Assembly: GCA_937859855.1 (NCBI GenBank)
Contig: CALMAR010000034.1
Coordinates: forward strand, 1 to 40,561
Length of the DNA stretch: 40,561 nt
Reading direction: 5' to 3'
Source: an uncultured Kineosporia sp.
GTDB taxonomy: Bacteria > Actinomycetota > Actinomycetes > Actinomycetales > Kineosporiaceae
Shown: one piece after another, positions 31,146 to 39,839 of the stretch
How positions within the stretch are numbered: position 1 is the first letter of the stretch
Layout: every line of letters begins with the position of its first letter
Notes under the pieces: generated by a model
Seen by the model: only the letters and a program-made list of their open reading frames with translations
Told to the model about the DNA's origin: nothing
Databases searched by the model: none
Program-made: the position numbers and the translations under genes

Positions 31146-32582
31146 CTACCAGGTAAAGCGTTCCTGGTGGATACGGGTCTTGGGCACGCCTGCTTCCAGG
31201 ACCGCGGCTGCGGCAGCCTCCATCCACGCTGGCGCGCCGCAGATGTACACGTCCTGCTCGGCCAGATCGGGCAGCAGCTGGCGCAGGGCCTCCACGTCGC
31301 TGAGATGCGAGGCCGACGACGGCAGCCAGGACGGGCGGTCCAGCGCACGCGGGCCGGTCACATAGAAGACGCGGGCTCCGTTGCTGTTAGCCAGCCGATC
31401 GAGTTCGCCCCTGAGGATCAGCTCCGGTTCACTGTGCGCCCGGTAGATCAGTGTGACGTCACCCGGCTTCTGCGGCATGGCTTCCAGCAACGCCCGCAGC
31501 GGGGTCACCCCTATCCCACCGGCTAGCAGGGTGACCCGGCGCCGGGTGCGAACGCCGTCGTGCAGCCGGCCGAAGGGACCTTCGATGAGAACCCGGGTGC
31601 CAGCAGGCAGCGCAGCCAGATTGCCGGATCCGTCTCCCAGGTCCTTGACCGTAATGCGGAGATGATGGGCGGACGGCGCCGCGGACAGTGAATACGGATG
31701 CCCGCGGGTCCAGCCGGAGCCGGACAGGAAGCGCCAGGTGAAGAACTGCCCAGCCTCGGCTCGCAACCGGTCCAGGTGCCGGCCGCGCATCCAGATCGAC
31801 ACGACCCCCGGCCCTTCGGGCACTGCGGTCATCACTCGCAGGTCGTGAAAGATGCTGCGGCGCAGTGGAACAATCAGGCGCCAGATCAGCATCGATCCAG
31901 CTGCGGCCGCCCACAATGTCCACCAGTACACGGTGGCCAGGTGGTGATCGAGGAACTCCTGGCCGGTCCACAGCTGGTGGGGCAGCGCCAGCCCGGCTCC
32001 GAGATACGCGTAAAGGTGCAGCAGATGCCAGGACTCGTACCGCAACCGCCTCCGAGCTCGCTTGACGCTGGTCACTGCCACCATCACCAGCAGCCCGGAA
32101 CCCGCAGTGGCGAGCAGCATTCCGGGATAGCCGACGACCAGCTTCCACGTCTCGACAACGACATTCAGATGGACGTCGACGGCGTAACCCAGGCAGATCA
32201 GCGCGATGTGAGCCAGCATCAGCGAGAACGACGTGAAGCCCACCAGCCGGTGACGGCGAACCAGTTCGTCCTGGCCGTACGACCGCTCGATGATGGGAAT
32301 CCGCGCCATCAGCAGCACCTGGATCAGCAGCAGATCAGCGGCGATCAGACCGGTCAGCCGGCCCAGACTGTCCAGCCCGCTACCGAGGCCATCGATGCCT
32401 TGCAGGCCACCGTCGGCGACCCAGAGCGCGACCACGATCAGGCCGCTGGCCCAGCTGAGCGATCCGGCGGCGTCCCGCCACCAGAGCGGAATCCGGCGCG
32501 CTGGACGGCTCGGGGACGAACTCTCTCCAGCCGGACTGGGCCCGGGCCACACGGCCACAGAAGCCATGGTGTCCGCCTTCAT
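31146..32582 (-). CDS. Ferric-reductase-like transmembrane flavocytochrome
   Basis: The protein is 478 residues from ATG 32582, seven nt after a GGAGG site. About six transmembrane helices (residues 30-230) include haem-ligand histidines in the LVGFTSFSLMLAHIALI and ESWHLLHLYAYLG segments. They are followed by an NAD(P)H-ferredoxin-reductase-type module with GHPYSLSAAP (FAD), LLAGGIGVTPLRALL (NADP-ribose) and a terminal VYICGAPAWMEAAAAAV. It resembles Fre/NOX-like reductases that move electrons from NAD(P)H across the membrane. Together with the FMN-binding protein and ApbE it forms a three-gene extracytosolic electron-transfer operon. The terminal acceptor is unknown; candidates are ferric iron, quinones or redox-active wall proteins. 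Confidence 0.9.
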   Translation of the reverse strand: MKADTMASVAVWPGPSPAGESSSPSRPARRIPLWWRDAAGSLSWASGLIVVALWVADGGLQGIDGLGSGLDSLGRLTGLIAADLLLIQVLLMARIPIIERSYGQDELVRRHRLVGFTSFSLMLAHIALICLGYAVDVHLNVVVETWKLVVGYPGMLLATAGSGLLVMVAVTSVKRARRRLRYESWHLLHLYAYLGAGLALPHQLWTGQEFLDHHLATVYWWTLWAAAAGSMLIWRLIVPLRRSIFHDLRVMTAVPEGPGVVSIWMRGRHLDRLRAEAGQFFTWRFLSGSGWTRGHPYSLSAAPSAHHLRITVKDLGDGSGNLAALPAGTRVLIEGPFGRLHDGVRTRRRVTLLAGGIGVTPLRALLEAMPQKPGDVTLIYRAHSEPELILRGELDRLANSNGARVFYVTGPRALDRPSWLPSSASHLSDVEALRQLLPDLAEQDVYICGAPAWMEAAAAAVLEAGVPKTRIHQERFTW

Positions 32583-32870
32583 CGCGATGCCTCCAGCAGC
32601 AGAGGCACCCTTGCTGAGCACCCGTCCTCAGACCATCCGATCCGTTCCTGGGATGAGGCTGAATGATCCCTGCGCCTTCGTTAAGAGCCCCCAAGGCACA
32701 GCCCGGTAAACGAGTGGTTGTGCGGGATCCCTGCGGAACGCCCCACATCTGCGAGCACCCGTCACTGCAGGGCGCCGAAGCGACCGTGCGCCGTTCTGGC
32801 TGAGCACCGGTGTCGTCCCACCCTGACCGCGGCTGAGCCAGCAGCTCGGCCACGCCCGATCCGCGCGTTC

Positions 32871-32886
32871 ATAACGATCGAGTTAT
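32871..32886. promoter_or_regulatory. Dyad ATAAC-GATCGA-GTTAT
   Basis: Perfect 5-bp arms are separated by six nt, about 30 nt upstream of the -35 of the sugar operon. It could be an activator or cAMP-receptor-like site, but it is short and there is no second copy in the window. Confidence 0.3.
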
Positions 32887-32914
32887 TCAGCTGCCCCCGT
32901 TTGACCGAAACCCC

Positions 32915-32943
32915 TTGTGCCTTGGCAGAACGGCTCCTAATAT
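32915..32943 (+). promoter_or_regulatory. Sigma-70-type promoter of the second sugar operon
   Basis: A -35 TTGTGC (32915-32920) and a -10 TAATAT (32938-32943) have the optimal 17-nt spacer. Transcription would begin near 32950, giving a leader of about 50 nt that contains the 14-bp palindrome and the GGAGG ribosome site. Confidence 0.55.
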
Positions 32944-32968
32944 CCCCATGCACGGATTTTCAGTCATA

Positions 32969-32982
32969 TGCACATATGTGCA
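32969..32982. promoter_or_regulatory. 14-bp perfect palindrome TGCACATATGTGCA, candidate SorC/LsrR operator
   Basis: The palindrome is located between the predicted start of transcription and the ribosome site, 21 nt before the ATPase start codon. A regulator of the SorC/LsrR family is encoded at the far end of this locus. Repression by roadblock at this site and release by a sugar phosphate is a reasonable model. A 14-bp palindrome by itself is not rare by chance; position is the argument. Confidence 0.5.
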
Positions 32983-33002
32983 GCAATGACGGAGGCGATT
33001 CG

Positions 33003-34568
33003 ATGCTCGTCGACGATGACGGTGCCGACGCGGTGTATGAGCTGGAGATGCGGAACATCTCGAAGCGTTTCGCCGGAGTCACCGCGCTGTCCGATGTCTC
33101 GATCGCGGTTCGCCGCGGTGAGGTCCACGCCATCTGCGGAGAGAACGGTGCCGGCAAGTCGACCTTGATGAAGATCCTCTGCGGGATCATCCCGTCCGGG
33201 ACTTACCAGGGCGAGATTCTCCTGCGCGGCCGGCCCGTGCGCTTCAGCGACGTCAGGCAGAGCGAAGCCGCGGGCATAGCGATCATCCATCAGGAGCTCG
33301 CCCTGGTCCCGGAGCTCTCGGTGATGGAGAACCTGTTCCTCGGCAACGAGACCACCAGACGCGGCGTGATCGACTGGGGTACGGCCTACGTCACCGCCAC
33401 CAGGGTGCTGGAGCAGGTCGGGCTCAGCGAGGAGCCGACCGCGCCGATCAAGACCCTCGGTGTCGGCAAGCAGCAGCTGGTCGAGATCGCCAAGGCGCTG
33501 CACAAGAATGCGCGCCTGCTGATCCTGGACGAGCCGACGGCTTCGCTGAACGAGCGCGACTCCCAGCACCTGCTCGACCTGATCACCGGTCTGCGCGACC
33601 GCGGGCTCACCTGCCTGCTCATCTCGCACAAGCTGAACGAGATCGAGCAGGTCGCTGACAGCGTGACGATCCTGCGGGACGGCCGGACGGTCGAGACCCT
33701 GTCGGTGGACGCCGATGGCGTCGACGAGGACCGCATCATCCGGGCCATGGTGGGCCGGACCCTCGACCACCGGTTTCCCCAGCGTGCGCGGACGATCGGC
33801 GAACCGTTCTTCTCCGTCGAGGGGTGGACGGTGCGACATCCCGACGTCCCCGAACGACTCGTCTGCGACCACGAGTCCTTCTTCGTCCGCCGCGGCGAGA
33901 TCGTCGGGTTCGCCGGCCTGGTCGGCGCTGGTCGCACCGAACTGGCCCGTAGCATCTTCGGCCGCTCCTACGGCACGTTCGCGGCCGGCCGGATGGTGAA
34001 GGACGGCCGCGAGATCGCCCCGCGAACCGTTCGTCAGGCAGTCCGCGCCGGTCTCGCCTATGTCTCGGAAGACCGCAAGAGCCTGGGCCTGAACCTGCTC
34101 GACACCGTCAAGGACACCACCGTCTCCGCTGGGTTGCCCCGGATCACCCGCCATCACGTCATCGACGACGACCAGGCCTTCGTGGTCGCCGAGGGTTACC
34201 GCCAGAACCTCCACACCAAGGCCACCAGCGTCGAGCAGGGAGTGCGCCAGCTGTCCGGTGGCAACCAGCAGAAAGTCGTGCTGGCCAAGTGGCTCTTCAC
34301 CGAGTCCGACCTGCTGATCCTGGACGAGCCGACGCGAGGCATCGACGTCGGCGCGAAATACGAGATCTACGGCGTGATCCAGGGCATCGCGGCCCGGGGC
34401 AAAGGCGTGGTCCTGATCTCCTCGGAACTGCCCGAGCTGCTCGGCCTCTGCGACCGGATCTACGCCATCTGCGAGGGCCGCATCACCGGCGTGCTCGAAG
34501 CGGACGAGGCCGAACCGGAAAGCCTGATGCGGCTGATGACGATGAACCGGAGGGACCGACCGGCATGA
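33003..34568 (+). CDS. Multiple-sugar ABC transporter ATPase, MmsA/GguA-like
   Basis: The 521-residue tandem ABC ATPase starts at ATG 33003, seven nt after GGAGG. Domain 1 has Walker A GENGAGKST (46-54), LGVGKQQLVEIAKAL as the signature region, and LLILDEPTASL. Domain 2 has the degenerate GLVGAGRTE, LSGGNQQKVVLAKW and LLILDEPTRGIDV. The IIPSGTYQGEILLRG segment after the first Walker motif is characteristic of the xylose/multiple monosaccharide (XylG, GguA) branch. It is coupled to the permease gene by ATGA. The upstream open frame before 33003 is not coding. Confidence 0.95.
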   Translation: MLVDDDGADAVYELEMRNISKRFAGVTALSDVSIAVRRGEVHAICGENGAGKSTLMKILCGIIPSGTYQGEILLRGRPVRFSDVRQSEAAGIAIIHQELALVPELSVMENLFLGNETTRRGVIDWGTAYVTATRVLEQVGLSEEPTAPIKTLGVGKQQLVEIAKALHKNARLLILDEPTASLNERDSQHLLDLITGLRDRGLTCLLISHKLNEIEQVADSVTILRDGRTVETLSVDADGVDEDRIIRAMVGRTLDHRFPQRARTIGEPFFSVEGWTVRHPDVPERLVCDHESFFVRRGEIVGFAGLVGAGRTELARSIFGRSYGTFAAGRMVKDGREIAPRTVRQAVRAGLAYVSEDRKSLGLNLLDTVKDTTVSAGLPRITRHHVIDDDQAFVVAEGYRQNLHTKATSVEQGVRQLSGGNQQKVVLAKWLFTESDLLILDEPTRGIDVGAKYEIYGVIQGIAARGKGVVLISSELPELLGLCDRIYAICEGRITGVLEADEAEPESLMRLMTMNRRDRPA

Positions 34569-35956
34569 GCGAGCTGTCCAAGCAGATTTCCGGCACGATC
34601 TCGAACAACCTGCGCCAGTTCGGGATGACCATCGCACTGGTCTTCCTGCTGCTGTTGTTCCAGGTGCTGACCGGCGGGATCGAGCTGACCCCCGACAACG
34701 TGATCAACATTGTCAGCGAGAACGCGTACGTGCTCATCCTCGCCGTAGGCATGGCGCTGGTCATCATCGCCGGCCACATCGACCTGTCCGTCGGCTCGAT
34801 CGCCGCCCTCACCGGCATCGTCGTGGCGCAGCTGATCGCCCAGCACCACCTGCCCTGGCCGCTCGCCGTGCTCGCGGGGCTGCTGCTGGGGCTGGCCATC
34901 GGTGCCTGGCAAGGCTTTTGGGTCGCCGTGGTCGGGGTCCCCGCCTTCATCGTCACGCTGGCCGGAATGCTGATCTTCAGGGGCCTGAACCAGATCTACG
35001 GCCAGTCCTCGACGGTGCCAGTGCCCGACAGCATCGTCTCCCTCGGCAATGGTTCGCTGCCCGACATCGGCCCGGACACCGGCTTCAACAATCCGACCGT
35101 GCTGCTGGGTCTCGCGGGTGTGGCGCTGATCATCGTGCTGGAGGTACGCAGCCGCCGCAACGCCCACCGCCTCGGGGCTCCGCTGCGTCCGCTGTGGGCC
35201 AGCGTCACCAAGGTCGTACTGCTCAGCCTGGCGACGCTGATCGCGACCTACCTGTTCGCCTCGGGGCCGATCGGCAAGTCCTTCCCCGTCCCCGGCATCA
35301 TCCTGCTGGTCCTGGTCATCGCCTACGGCTTCCTGGCCGCCAGGACACCGCTGGGCCGGCACGTGTACGCGGTCGGCGGTAACCGCTCGGCGGCCGAGCT
35401 GACCGGTATCAACGTCCGCCGCATCGACTTCTTCGTGATGCTCAACATGGGCCTGCTCGCGGCGGTCGCGGCGATCGTCTTCGTCGGTCACGCCGGCGCG
35501 TCCGGTCCGGCGGACGGCACGGGGTGGGAGCTGGACACGATCGCAGCGGTGTTCATCGGAGGGGCAGCGGTTTCCGGCGGGATCGGCACGGTGACGAACT
35601 CCGTGGTCGGCGGTCTGGTGATCGCCGTGCTGAACAAGGGGTTGCAGCTGCTCGGCGTCGAGGTGAGCACCACGGCGGTGATCAAGGGCCTGGTGCTGCT
35701 CGGAGCCGTGGCCATCGACGTCTATCACAAGGGCCAGGGCCGGCCCTCAATCATCGGCCTGCTCCTGGACGGCCTGCGCCGTGGCGCCGGCCAGGGCGCC
35801 CCGCTCGACGACGACCAGCATCCGGCCCCCGGCGCCGAGACCGATCCCGCACGGCCGTCATCCGCGATCGGCCCGCACACCGAGCCCGCAGACCGTCCGG
35901 CGGGCGCCACATCCTCCGCCCTGCCCAACTCGTCAGCGATGACGAACGACAGATAG
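34565..35956 (+). CDS. Multiple-sugar ABC transporter permease, MmsB/GguB-like
   Basis: The 463-residue permease of the BPD_transp_2 family has ten or more hydrophobic segments. GHIDLSVGSIAALTG (DLSVG motif) lies near residues 74-88, the loop GVPAFIVTLAGMLIFRGL follows, and GRHVYAVGGNRSAAELTGI precedes the coupling helix. The extra helical region near residues 215-250 is typical of GguB/XylH-like permeases. The last 65 residues form a hydrophilic tail rich in Asp, Pro and Ala that the family normally lacks. It overlaps the ATPase stop by 4 nt, and the lipoprotein gene follows 7 nt later. Confidence 0.94.
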   Translation: MSELSKQISGTISNNLRQFGMTIALVFLLLLFQVLTGGIELTPDNVINIVSENAYVLILAVGMALVIIAGHIDLSVGSIAALTGIVVAQLIAQHHLPWPLAVLAGLLLGLAIGAWQGFWVAVVGVPAFIVTLAGMLIFRGLNQIYGQSSTVPVPDSIVSLGNGSLPDIGPDTGFNNPTVLLGLAGVALIIVLEVRSRRNAHRLGAPLRPLWASVTKVVLLSLATLIATYLFASGPIGKSFPVPGIILLVLVIAYGFLAARTPLGRHVYAVGGNRSAAELTGINVRRIDFFVMLNMGLLAAVAAIVFVGHAGASGPADGTGWELDTIAAVFIGGAAVSGGIGTVTNSVVGGLVIAVLNKGLQLLGVEVSTTAVIKGLVLLGAVAIDVYHKGQGRPSIIGLLLDGLRRGAGQGAPLDDDQHPAPGAETDPARPSSAIGPHTEPADRPAGATSSALPNSSAMTNDR

Positions 35957-35963
35957 GAAAGCC

Positions 35964-37064
35964 ATGCGCCCGAGAATTCCCCGAATCCTTGCCGTCGGCT
36001 CAGCTCTGGCGGTGGCGGCACTCGCCATCACCGGATGCAGCCAGCGCTCCGGTGACACGACGGCCTCGTCGTCCGGGTCCGCCACCGGCTTCCCCAAGGG
36101 CAGCCTGATCGGTGTCGCCCTGCCGCAGAAGACCAGCCAGAACTGGGTCGATGCCCAGGGGTTGTTCCCGAAGATGTTGAGCGCCGCCGGGTTCAAGAGC
36201 CAGGTGCAGTTCGCGAACTCCGGCGTCGCCGAGCAGCAGAGCCAGATCTCGGCGCTCATCTCCCGCGGAGCCAAGGTGCTCATCGTCGGCGCCATCGACG
36301 GCTCGCAGCTGGGCAACCAGCTCGCCCAGGCCAAGTCGAAGGGGATTCCGGTGATCTCCTATGACCGGCTCGTGACCAACACCAAGAACGTCGACTACTG
36401 GGTCACCTTCAACCCCGAGAAGGTCGGGGAGCTGCAGGGCCAGAGCCTGCTCCAGGGGCTGGCCGCTCAGGCCGGTCACTCCAAGCCGTACAACGTCGAA
36501 CTCTTCGCCGGGTCCCCCGACGACTCCAACGCCAAGGTCTTCTTCGACGGCGCGATGAAGGTGCTGCAACCGAAGATCGACGACGGCACGCTGAAGGTCG
36601 CTTCCGGTCAGACCACCTTCCAGAAGGTGGCGACGCAGGGCTGGCTGCCGAACAACGCGGCGAGCCGGATGAGCTCGATCCTGACCGCTAAGTACTCCTC
36701 GGCCAGGCTCGACGGCATCCTGTCACCGAACGACACGATCGCCCGGGCCCTGCTCACCACGGTGAAGCGGGCGAAGGGCTACTACCCACCGATCACCGGC
36801 CAGGACTCCGACCCCGACAGTGTGAAGCTGATCGCCGAGGGGACGCAGTACAGCACCATCGACAAAGCCACCCTGAAGCAGGTGACCGCCTCGGTGGACA
36901 TGGTGAAGGCCCTCAGCGAAGGCAAGCAGGCGCAGACGAACGGCAGCACCGACAACGGGGCGATCTCGGTGCCGACGGACCTGCTGACACCGATCCTGGT
37001 GACCAAGGACAACGCGGCCGAAGTCTACAAGGACGACCCGGTGCGTGAGCCGCTCACGAAGTGA
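35964..37064 (+). CDS. Sugar-binding lipoprotein, ChvE/MmsE-like
   Basis: The 366-residue periplasmic-binding-protein type 1 has a signal peptide ending at lipobox ITGC (Cys25) and a short Ser-rich linker. [20 protein letters not shown] is the ChvE-type first strand. [46 protein letters not shown] and [13 protein letters not shown] follow the multiple-monosaccharide family closely. Ligands in this family include galactose, arabinose, xylose and related aldoses. The gene lies between the permease (7 nt) and the aldolase (26 nt), so the ligand is presumably what the aldolase pathway consumes. Confidence 0.94.
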   Translation: MRPRIPRILAVGSALAVAALAITGCSQRSGDTTASSSGSATGFPKGSLIGVALPQKTSQNWVDAQGLFPKMLSAAGFKSQVQFANSGVAEQQSQISALISRGAKVLIVGAIDGSQLGNQLAQAKSKGIPVISYDRLVTNTKNVDYWVTFNPEKVGELQGQSLLQGLAAQAGHSKPYNVELFAGSPDDSNAKVFFDGAMKVLQPKIDDGTLKVASGQTTFQKVATQGWLPNNAASRMSSILTAKYSSARLDGILSPNDTIARALLTTVKRAKGYYPPITGQDSDPDSVKLIAEGTQYSTIDKATLKQVTASVDMVKALSEGKQAQTNGSTDNGAISVPTDLLTPILVTKDNAAEVYKDDPVREPLTK

Positions 37065-37090
37065 CCCGGACGACACAGAGAGGACTTCCC

Positions 37091-37969
37091 GTGCCCGAGC
37101 AGGACTTCACCCCCACCAAGCAGTACCACGAGGACGTGCCAGTTCAGACCCCGGGCTTCTTCCTGAAAGGCGGCGCCGGTTACGACTGGGGCCTGAAGAA
37201 CCGCCTGTCCAGGATCTTCCGGCCCGACACCGGCCGCACGGTGATGCTGGCGGTGGACCACGGATACTTCCAGGGGCCGACCACCGGCCTTGAGCGCCTC
37301 GATCTCGCGCTGCCACCGCTGATTCCGCATGCGGACGCACTGATGGCGACCCGCGGGGCGATCCGCAGCACGGTAGGGCCCGACACCGGCAAGCCCATCG
37401 TCGTGCGGGCGAGCGGCGGGCCCAGCGTCCTGGGCGACCTGTCCGACGAGCGTGTCGCCATGGACGCCGACGACGCGGTCCGGATCAACGCATCGGCGCT
37501 GGCGGTGCAGATATTCGTGGGCACCGAGCGGGAGACGCAGTCGATCAGGAACCTGACCACCCTGGTCGACGCAGGGCTGAGAGTCGGCATCCCGGTGATG
37601 GCGGTCGTGGCCGTCGGCCGCGACATGGTGCGGGACGCGCGGTACTTCAGGCTGGCCACCCGGATCGCCGCGGAACTGGGCGCCGGGTTCGTGAAGTGCT
37701 ACTACGTCGCCGATGGCTTCGGCTCGGTCGCGGCCGGTTGCCCGGTGCCGCTGGTGGTGGCTGGCGGCAAGAAGCTGCCGGAGCGCGAGGCGCTGGAGAT
37801 GACCCGCCGGTGCGTCGACGAGGGCGCCCTCGGGGTCGACATGGGCCGCAACATCTTTCAGAGTGACGCCCCGGCCGCGATGATCCGAGCCGTGTCGGCC
37901 ATCGTGCACGACGGCCTGTCCGTGGACGACGCCTACGACGTCTACCACGAGCTGGGTCGTGCGGCGTGA
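37091..37969 (+). CDS. Class I aldolase/thiolase, LsrF-like (DhnA family)
   Basis: The protein is 292 residues, the usual length for LsrF. The GTG at 37091 has a GAGG site 7 nt upstream; a GTG at 37061 would lack one. The TIM barrel has [10 protein letters not shown] (54-63), the Schiff-base lysine in [12 protein letters not shown] (Lys202, equivalent to the LsrF active-site lysine region), [12 protein letters not shown] and [14 protein letters not shown] (phosphate-binding loop). LsrF handles a phosphorylated autoinducer-2 derivative in enteric bacteria; relatives cleave other ketose phosphates. Here the neighbours (RhaD-like SDR, ADH, ChvE-type transporter) favour a sugar or deoxysugar pathway. 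No LsrK-type kinase is in the window. Coupled to the SDR by GTGA. Confidence 0.9.
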   Translation: MPEQDFTPTKQYHEDVPVQTPGFFLKGGAGYDWGLKNRLSRIFRPDTGRTVMLAVDHGYFQGPTTGLERLDLALPPLIPHADALMATRGAIRSTVGPDTGKPIVVRASGGPSVLGDLSDERVAMDADDAVRINASALAVQIFVGTERETQSIRNLTTLVDAGLRVGIPVMAVVAVGRDMVRDARYFRLATRIAAELGAGFVKCYYVADGFGSVAAGCPVPLVVAGGKKLPEREALEMTRRCVDEGALGVDMGRNIFQSDAPAAMIRAVSAIVHDGLSVDDAYDVYHELGRAA

Positions 37970-38739
37970 ACGGAGCCACAGCCGAGTTCGCGGGCCGCGC
38001 CGCCGTCGTCACGGGTGCGGCGGGCGGGATCGGTCTGGCCGTCTCGGAGGCGCTGATGGCCCGGGGGGCACGGGTGCTCGGCCTCGACCTCGCCGAACAG
38101 GTGACGAGCGCGTCGGGCGACGACCTGTGGACCGGTGTGGTCACCGACGTCACCGACCCAGAAGCGGTCCGGCTCGCCATCACCGGGTTCCTGTCCACCG
38201 TGGCGCGCATCGACCTGCTGGTCTCGAACGCGGGCATCTTCAGCGCTGGCCAGCACATCGTCGACCTGGACATTGAGACGTTCGAGCGCAGCCTGCGGGT
38301 GAACCTCACCAGCCACCTGGTGGTGATGAAGGAGGTGCTGTCCTCCATGCGCGGCAGCGGGCCAGGCTCGATCGTGATCGTCGGCTCCAGGAACGTGGCG
38401 GCGCCGGGCCCGGGTGCCGCCGCCTACTCGGCCGCCAAGGCCGGTCTCACCCAGCTGGGGCGGGTGGCGGCGCTCGAGCTGGCGCCGGAGGGCATCCGCG
38501 TGAACATCGTCCACCCGGACGCCGTCTTCGCCACCGGCCTGTGGACCAAGGACGCGCTGGAGGCGTCAGCGCGGCGTTACGGCAAGACCGTCGAGGAGTA
38601 CAAGCGCAGCACGCTTCTCGGGGTCGACGTCCGATTGGACGACGTCAGCGAGGCGGTCTGCCTGCTGCTCAGCGACCGCTTCTCCCGCACGACCGGTGCG
38701 CAGATCCCGGTCGACGGCGGCAACCTGCGGGTGGTCTGA
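37966..38739 (+). CDS. SDR oxidoreductase, similar to C-terminal domain of RhaD-type aldolase/dehydrogenase
   Basis: The 257-residue SDR has TGAAGGIG at 16-23, LDL with Asp41 (NAD), LLVSNAG (84-90), catalytic Ser141, Tyr154 and Lys158 (YSAAK), and an ending [10 protein letters not shown]. The segments [21 protein letters not shown], then [20 protein letters not shown], are distinctive of the dehydrogenase half of bifunctional rhamnulose-1-phosphate aldolase/lactaldehyde dehydrogenase proteins and of their stand-alone relatives. This suggests oxidation of a lactaldehyde-like aldehyde or of a sugar phosphate. GTG overlaps the aldolase stop (GTGA). It converges on the ADH gene with 56 nt between stops. 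Confidence 0.9.
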   Translation: MNGATAEFAGRAAVVTGAAGGIGLAVSEALMARGARVLGLDLAEQVTSASGDDLWTGVVTDVTDPEAVRLAITGFLSTVARIDLLVSNAGIFSAGQHIVDLDIETFERSLRVNLTSHLVVMKEVLSSMRGSGPGSIVIVGSRNVAAPGPGAAAYSAAKAGLTQLGRVAALELAPEGIRVNIVHPDAVFATGLWTKDALEASARRYGKTVEEYKRSTLLGVDVRLDDVSEAVCLLLSDRFSRTTGAQIPVDGGNLRVV

Positions 38740-38795
38740 ACCTCCTGGTCCCCTGTTTGTCCCTGTCGTCCCGCGCCGCGGGCGCCAGGCGGTGT

Positions 38796-39839
38796 TCAGC
38801 CGTGAGGCAGGACGGCGACCTTGATCGCGTCCGGCGAGGCGGCCGCCTTCAGCGCCTGCGAGATCTCCTCCAGCGGGAACCGGTGCGTGACCAGGGAGCC
38901 GACGTCGACCCGCCCCTGCTCGATCAGCCGGACGGCGGCGGCGTACTCCTGCACAGTCGAGTTGGAACTGCCGGTCACGATGAGCTCGCCGTAGTGGATG
39001 CGGTTAGGGTCGATCGCCGCCGCCGAGCTTGAAGGGAAACCGGCGAACAGGCTGACCCGGCCGCGCGGCCGGGTCGCCTCGAGGGCCTGGTCCACCAATG
39101 CGGGTACGCCGATGCAGACCACGGTCACATCGGCCCCGGCCTGGCCGGTGACCGACCGGACCAGGGCGAGCAGGTCCTCTTCGGTGGGATCGACGACGTG
39201 GTCGGCCCCCAGCCGCGACGCGATCTCGCGCCGGAGGCCGACAGGCTCGCTGACGATCACCTGCCGGGCGCCGAAGACCCTGGCGAGCTGAGCGTGCAGG
39301 AGCCCGATCGCACCGCCCCCGATCACCAGCACCGTGTCGTCCGGGTCGATCGCAAGCATCCGCTGCGCGTGCAGCACGCAGGACAGCGGCTCGGCCAGTG
39401 AGATGTGCTCGAAGGGCACCCGGGGATCGGTGACCACCAGGTTTCCGGCCGCCACGGCGGCCGCACCTACCGTGAGGAAGTCCGTCAGCCCGCCGTCCAG
39501 GTCGTGACCGAGGACGTGGGCGTTGCGACAGAGGTTGAAGAAACCCCGCTGACAGGCGTAACAGTGCCCGCACGCCAGTTCGGGGGACATGCCGACCCGG
39601 TCTCCGATCCGGTACCCGGTCACGGCGTCGCCGACCTCCACGACGGTACCGGCCACCTCGTGGCCGAGCACCACCGGCGGGGTCACCCCCTTCGACTTGG
39701 CTCCGCTGGCGATCCGCAGGTCGGTGCCGCAGATGGTGTCCGACTCGATCCGCACCCGGACCTGCGCCTCGAGCAGAGCAGGCAGGGGCAGGTCCCGCAC
39801 CGACACCCGGCCCTCGCCCTCGTAGACCGCAGCTTTCAT
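38796..39839 (-). CDS. Zinc-dependent alcohol/polyol dehydrogenase (MDR family)
   Basis: The 347-residue medium-chain dehydrogenase has catalytic zinc ligands in TICGTD (Cys37) and LGHEVAG (His60, Glu61). The structural zinc motif has Cys90, Cys93, Cys96 and Cys104 (ACGHCYACQRGFFNLC). The cofactor motif is VIGGGAIGLLHAQLA, with VSEP at the end of strand 2 (weak acidic preference, NAD likely). It resembles sorbitol/threonine-type dehydrogenases. It is divergent in direction from the ABC operon but part of the same locus. The ATG overlaps the regulator's stop by ATGA, so the dehydrogenase and the SorC-type regulator are co-expressed. Confidence 0.93.
   Translation of the reverse strand: MKAAVYEGEGRVSVRDLPLPALLEAQVRVRIESDTICGTDLRIASGAKSKGVTPPVVLGHEVAGTVVEVGDAVTGYRIGDRVGMSPELACGHCYACQRGFFNLCRNAHVLGHDLDGGLTDFLTVGAAAVAAGNLVVTDPRVPFEHISLAEPLSCVLHAQRMLAIDPDDTVLVIGGGAIGLLHAQLARVFGARQVIVSEPVGLRREIASRLGADHVVDPTEEDLLALVRSVTGQAGADVTVVCIGVPALVDQALEATRPRGRVSLFAGFPSSSAAAIDPNRIHYGELIVTGSSNSTVQEYAAAVRLIEQGRVDVGSLVTHRFPLEEISQALKAAASPDAIKVAVLPHG

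Larger units (their letters stand above)
32583..33002. promoter_or_regulatory. Divergent intergenic region between electron-transfer and sugar operons
   Basis: These 420 nt contain no gene that I can support. The right half is relatively AT-rich and holds a well-spaced promoter, a perfect 14-bp palindrome and an ATAAC/GTTAT dyad (each listed). The left half shows no feature I can name and presumably holds the promoter of the ferric-reductase-like operon. Confidence 0.55.

Noticed and set aside
32964..34637. 557-residue open frame on the minus strand
   Set aside because: It is antisense to the second ABC ATPase and shows no domain.
34460..35728. 422-residue open frame on the minus strand
   Set aside because: It is antisense to the MmsB-like permease, very rich in Asp, His and Gln, and not a protein family.
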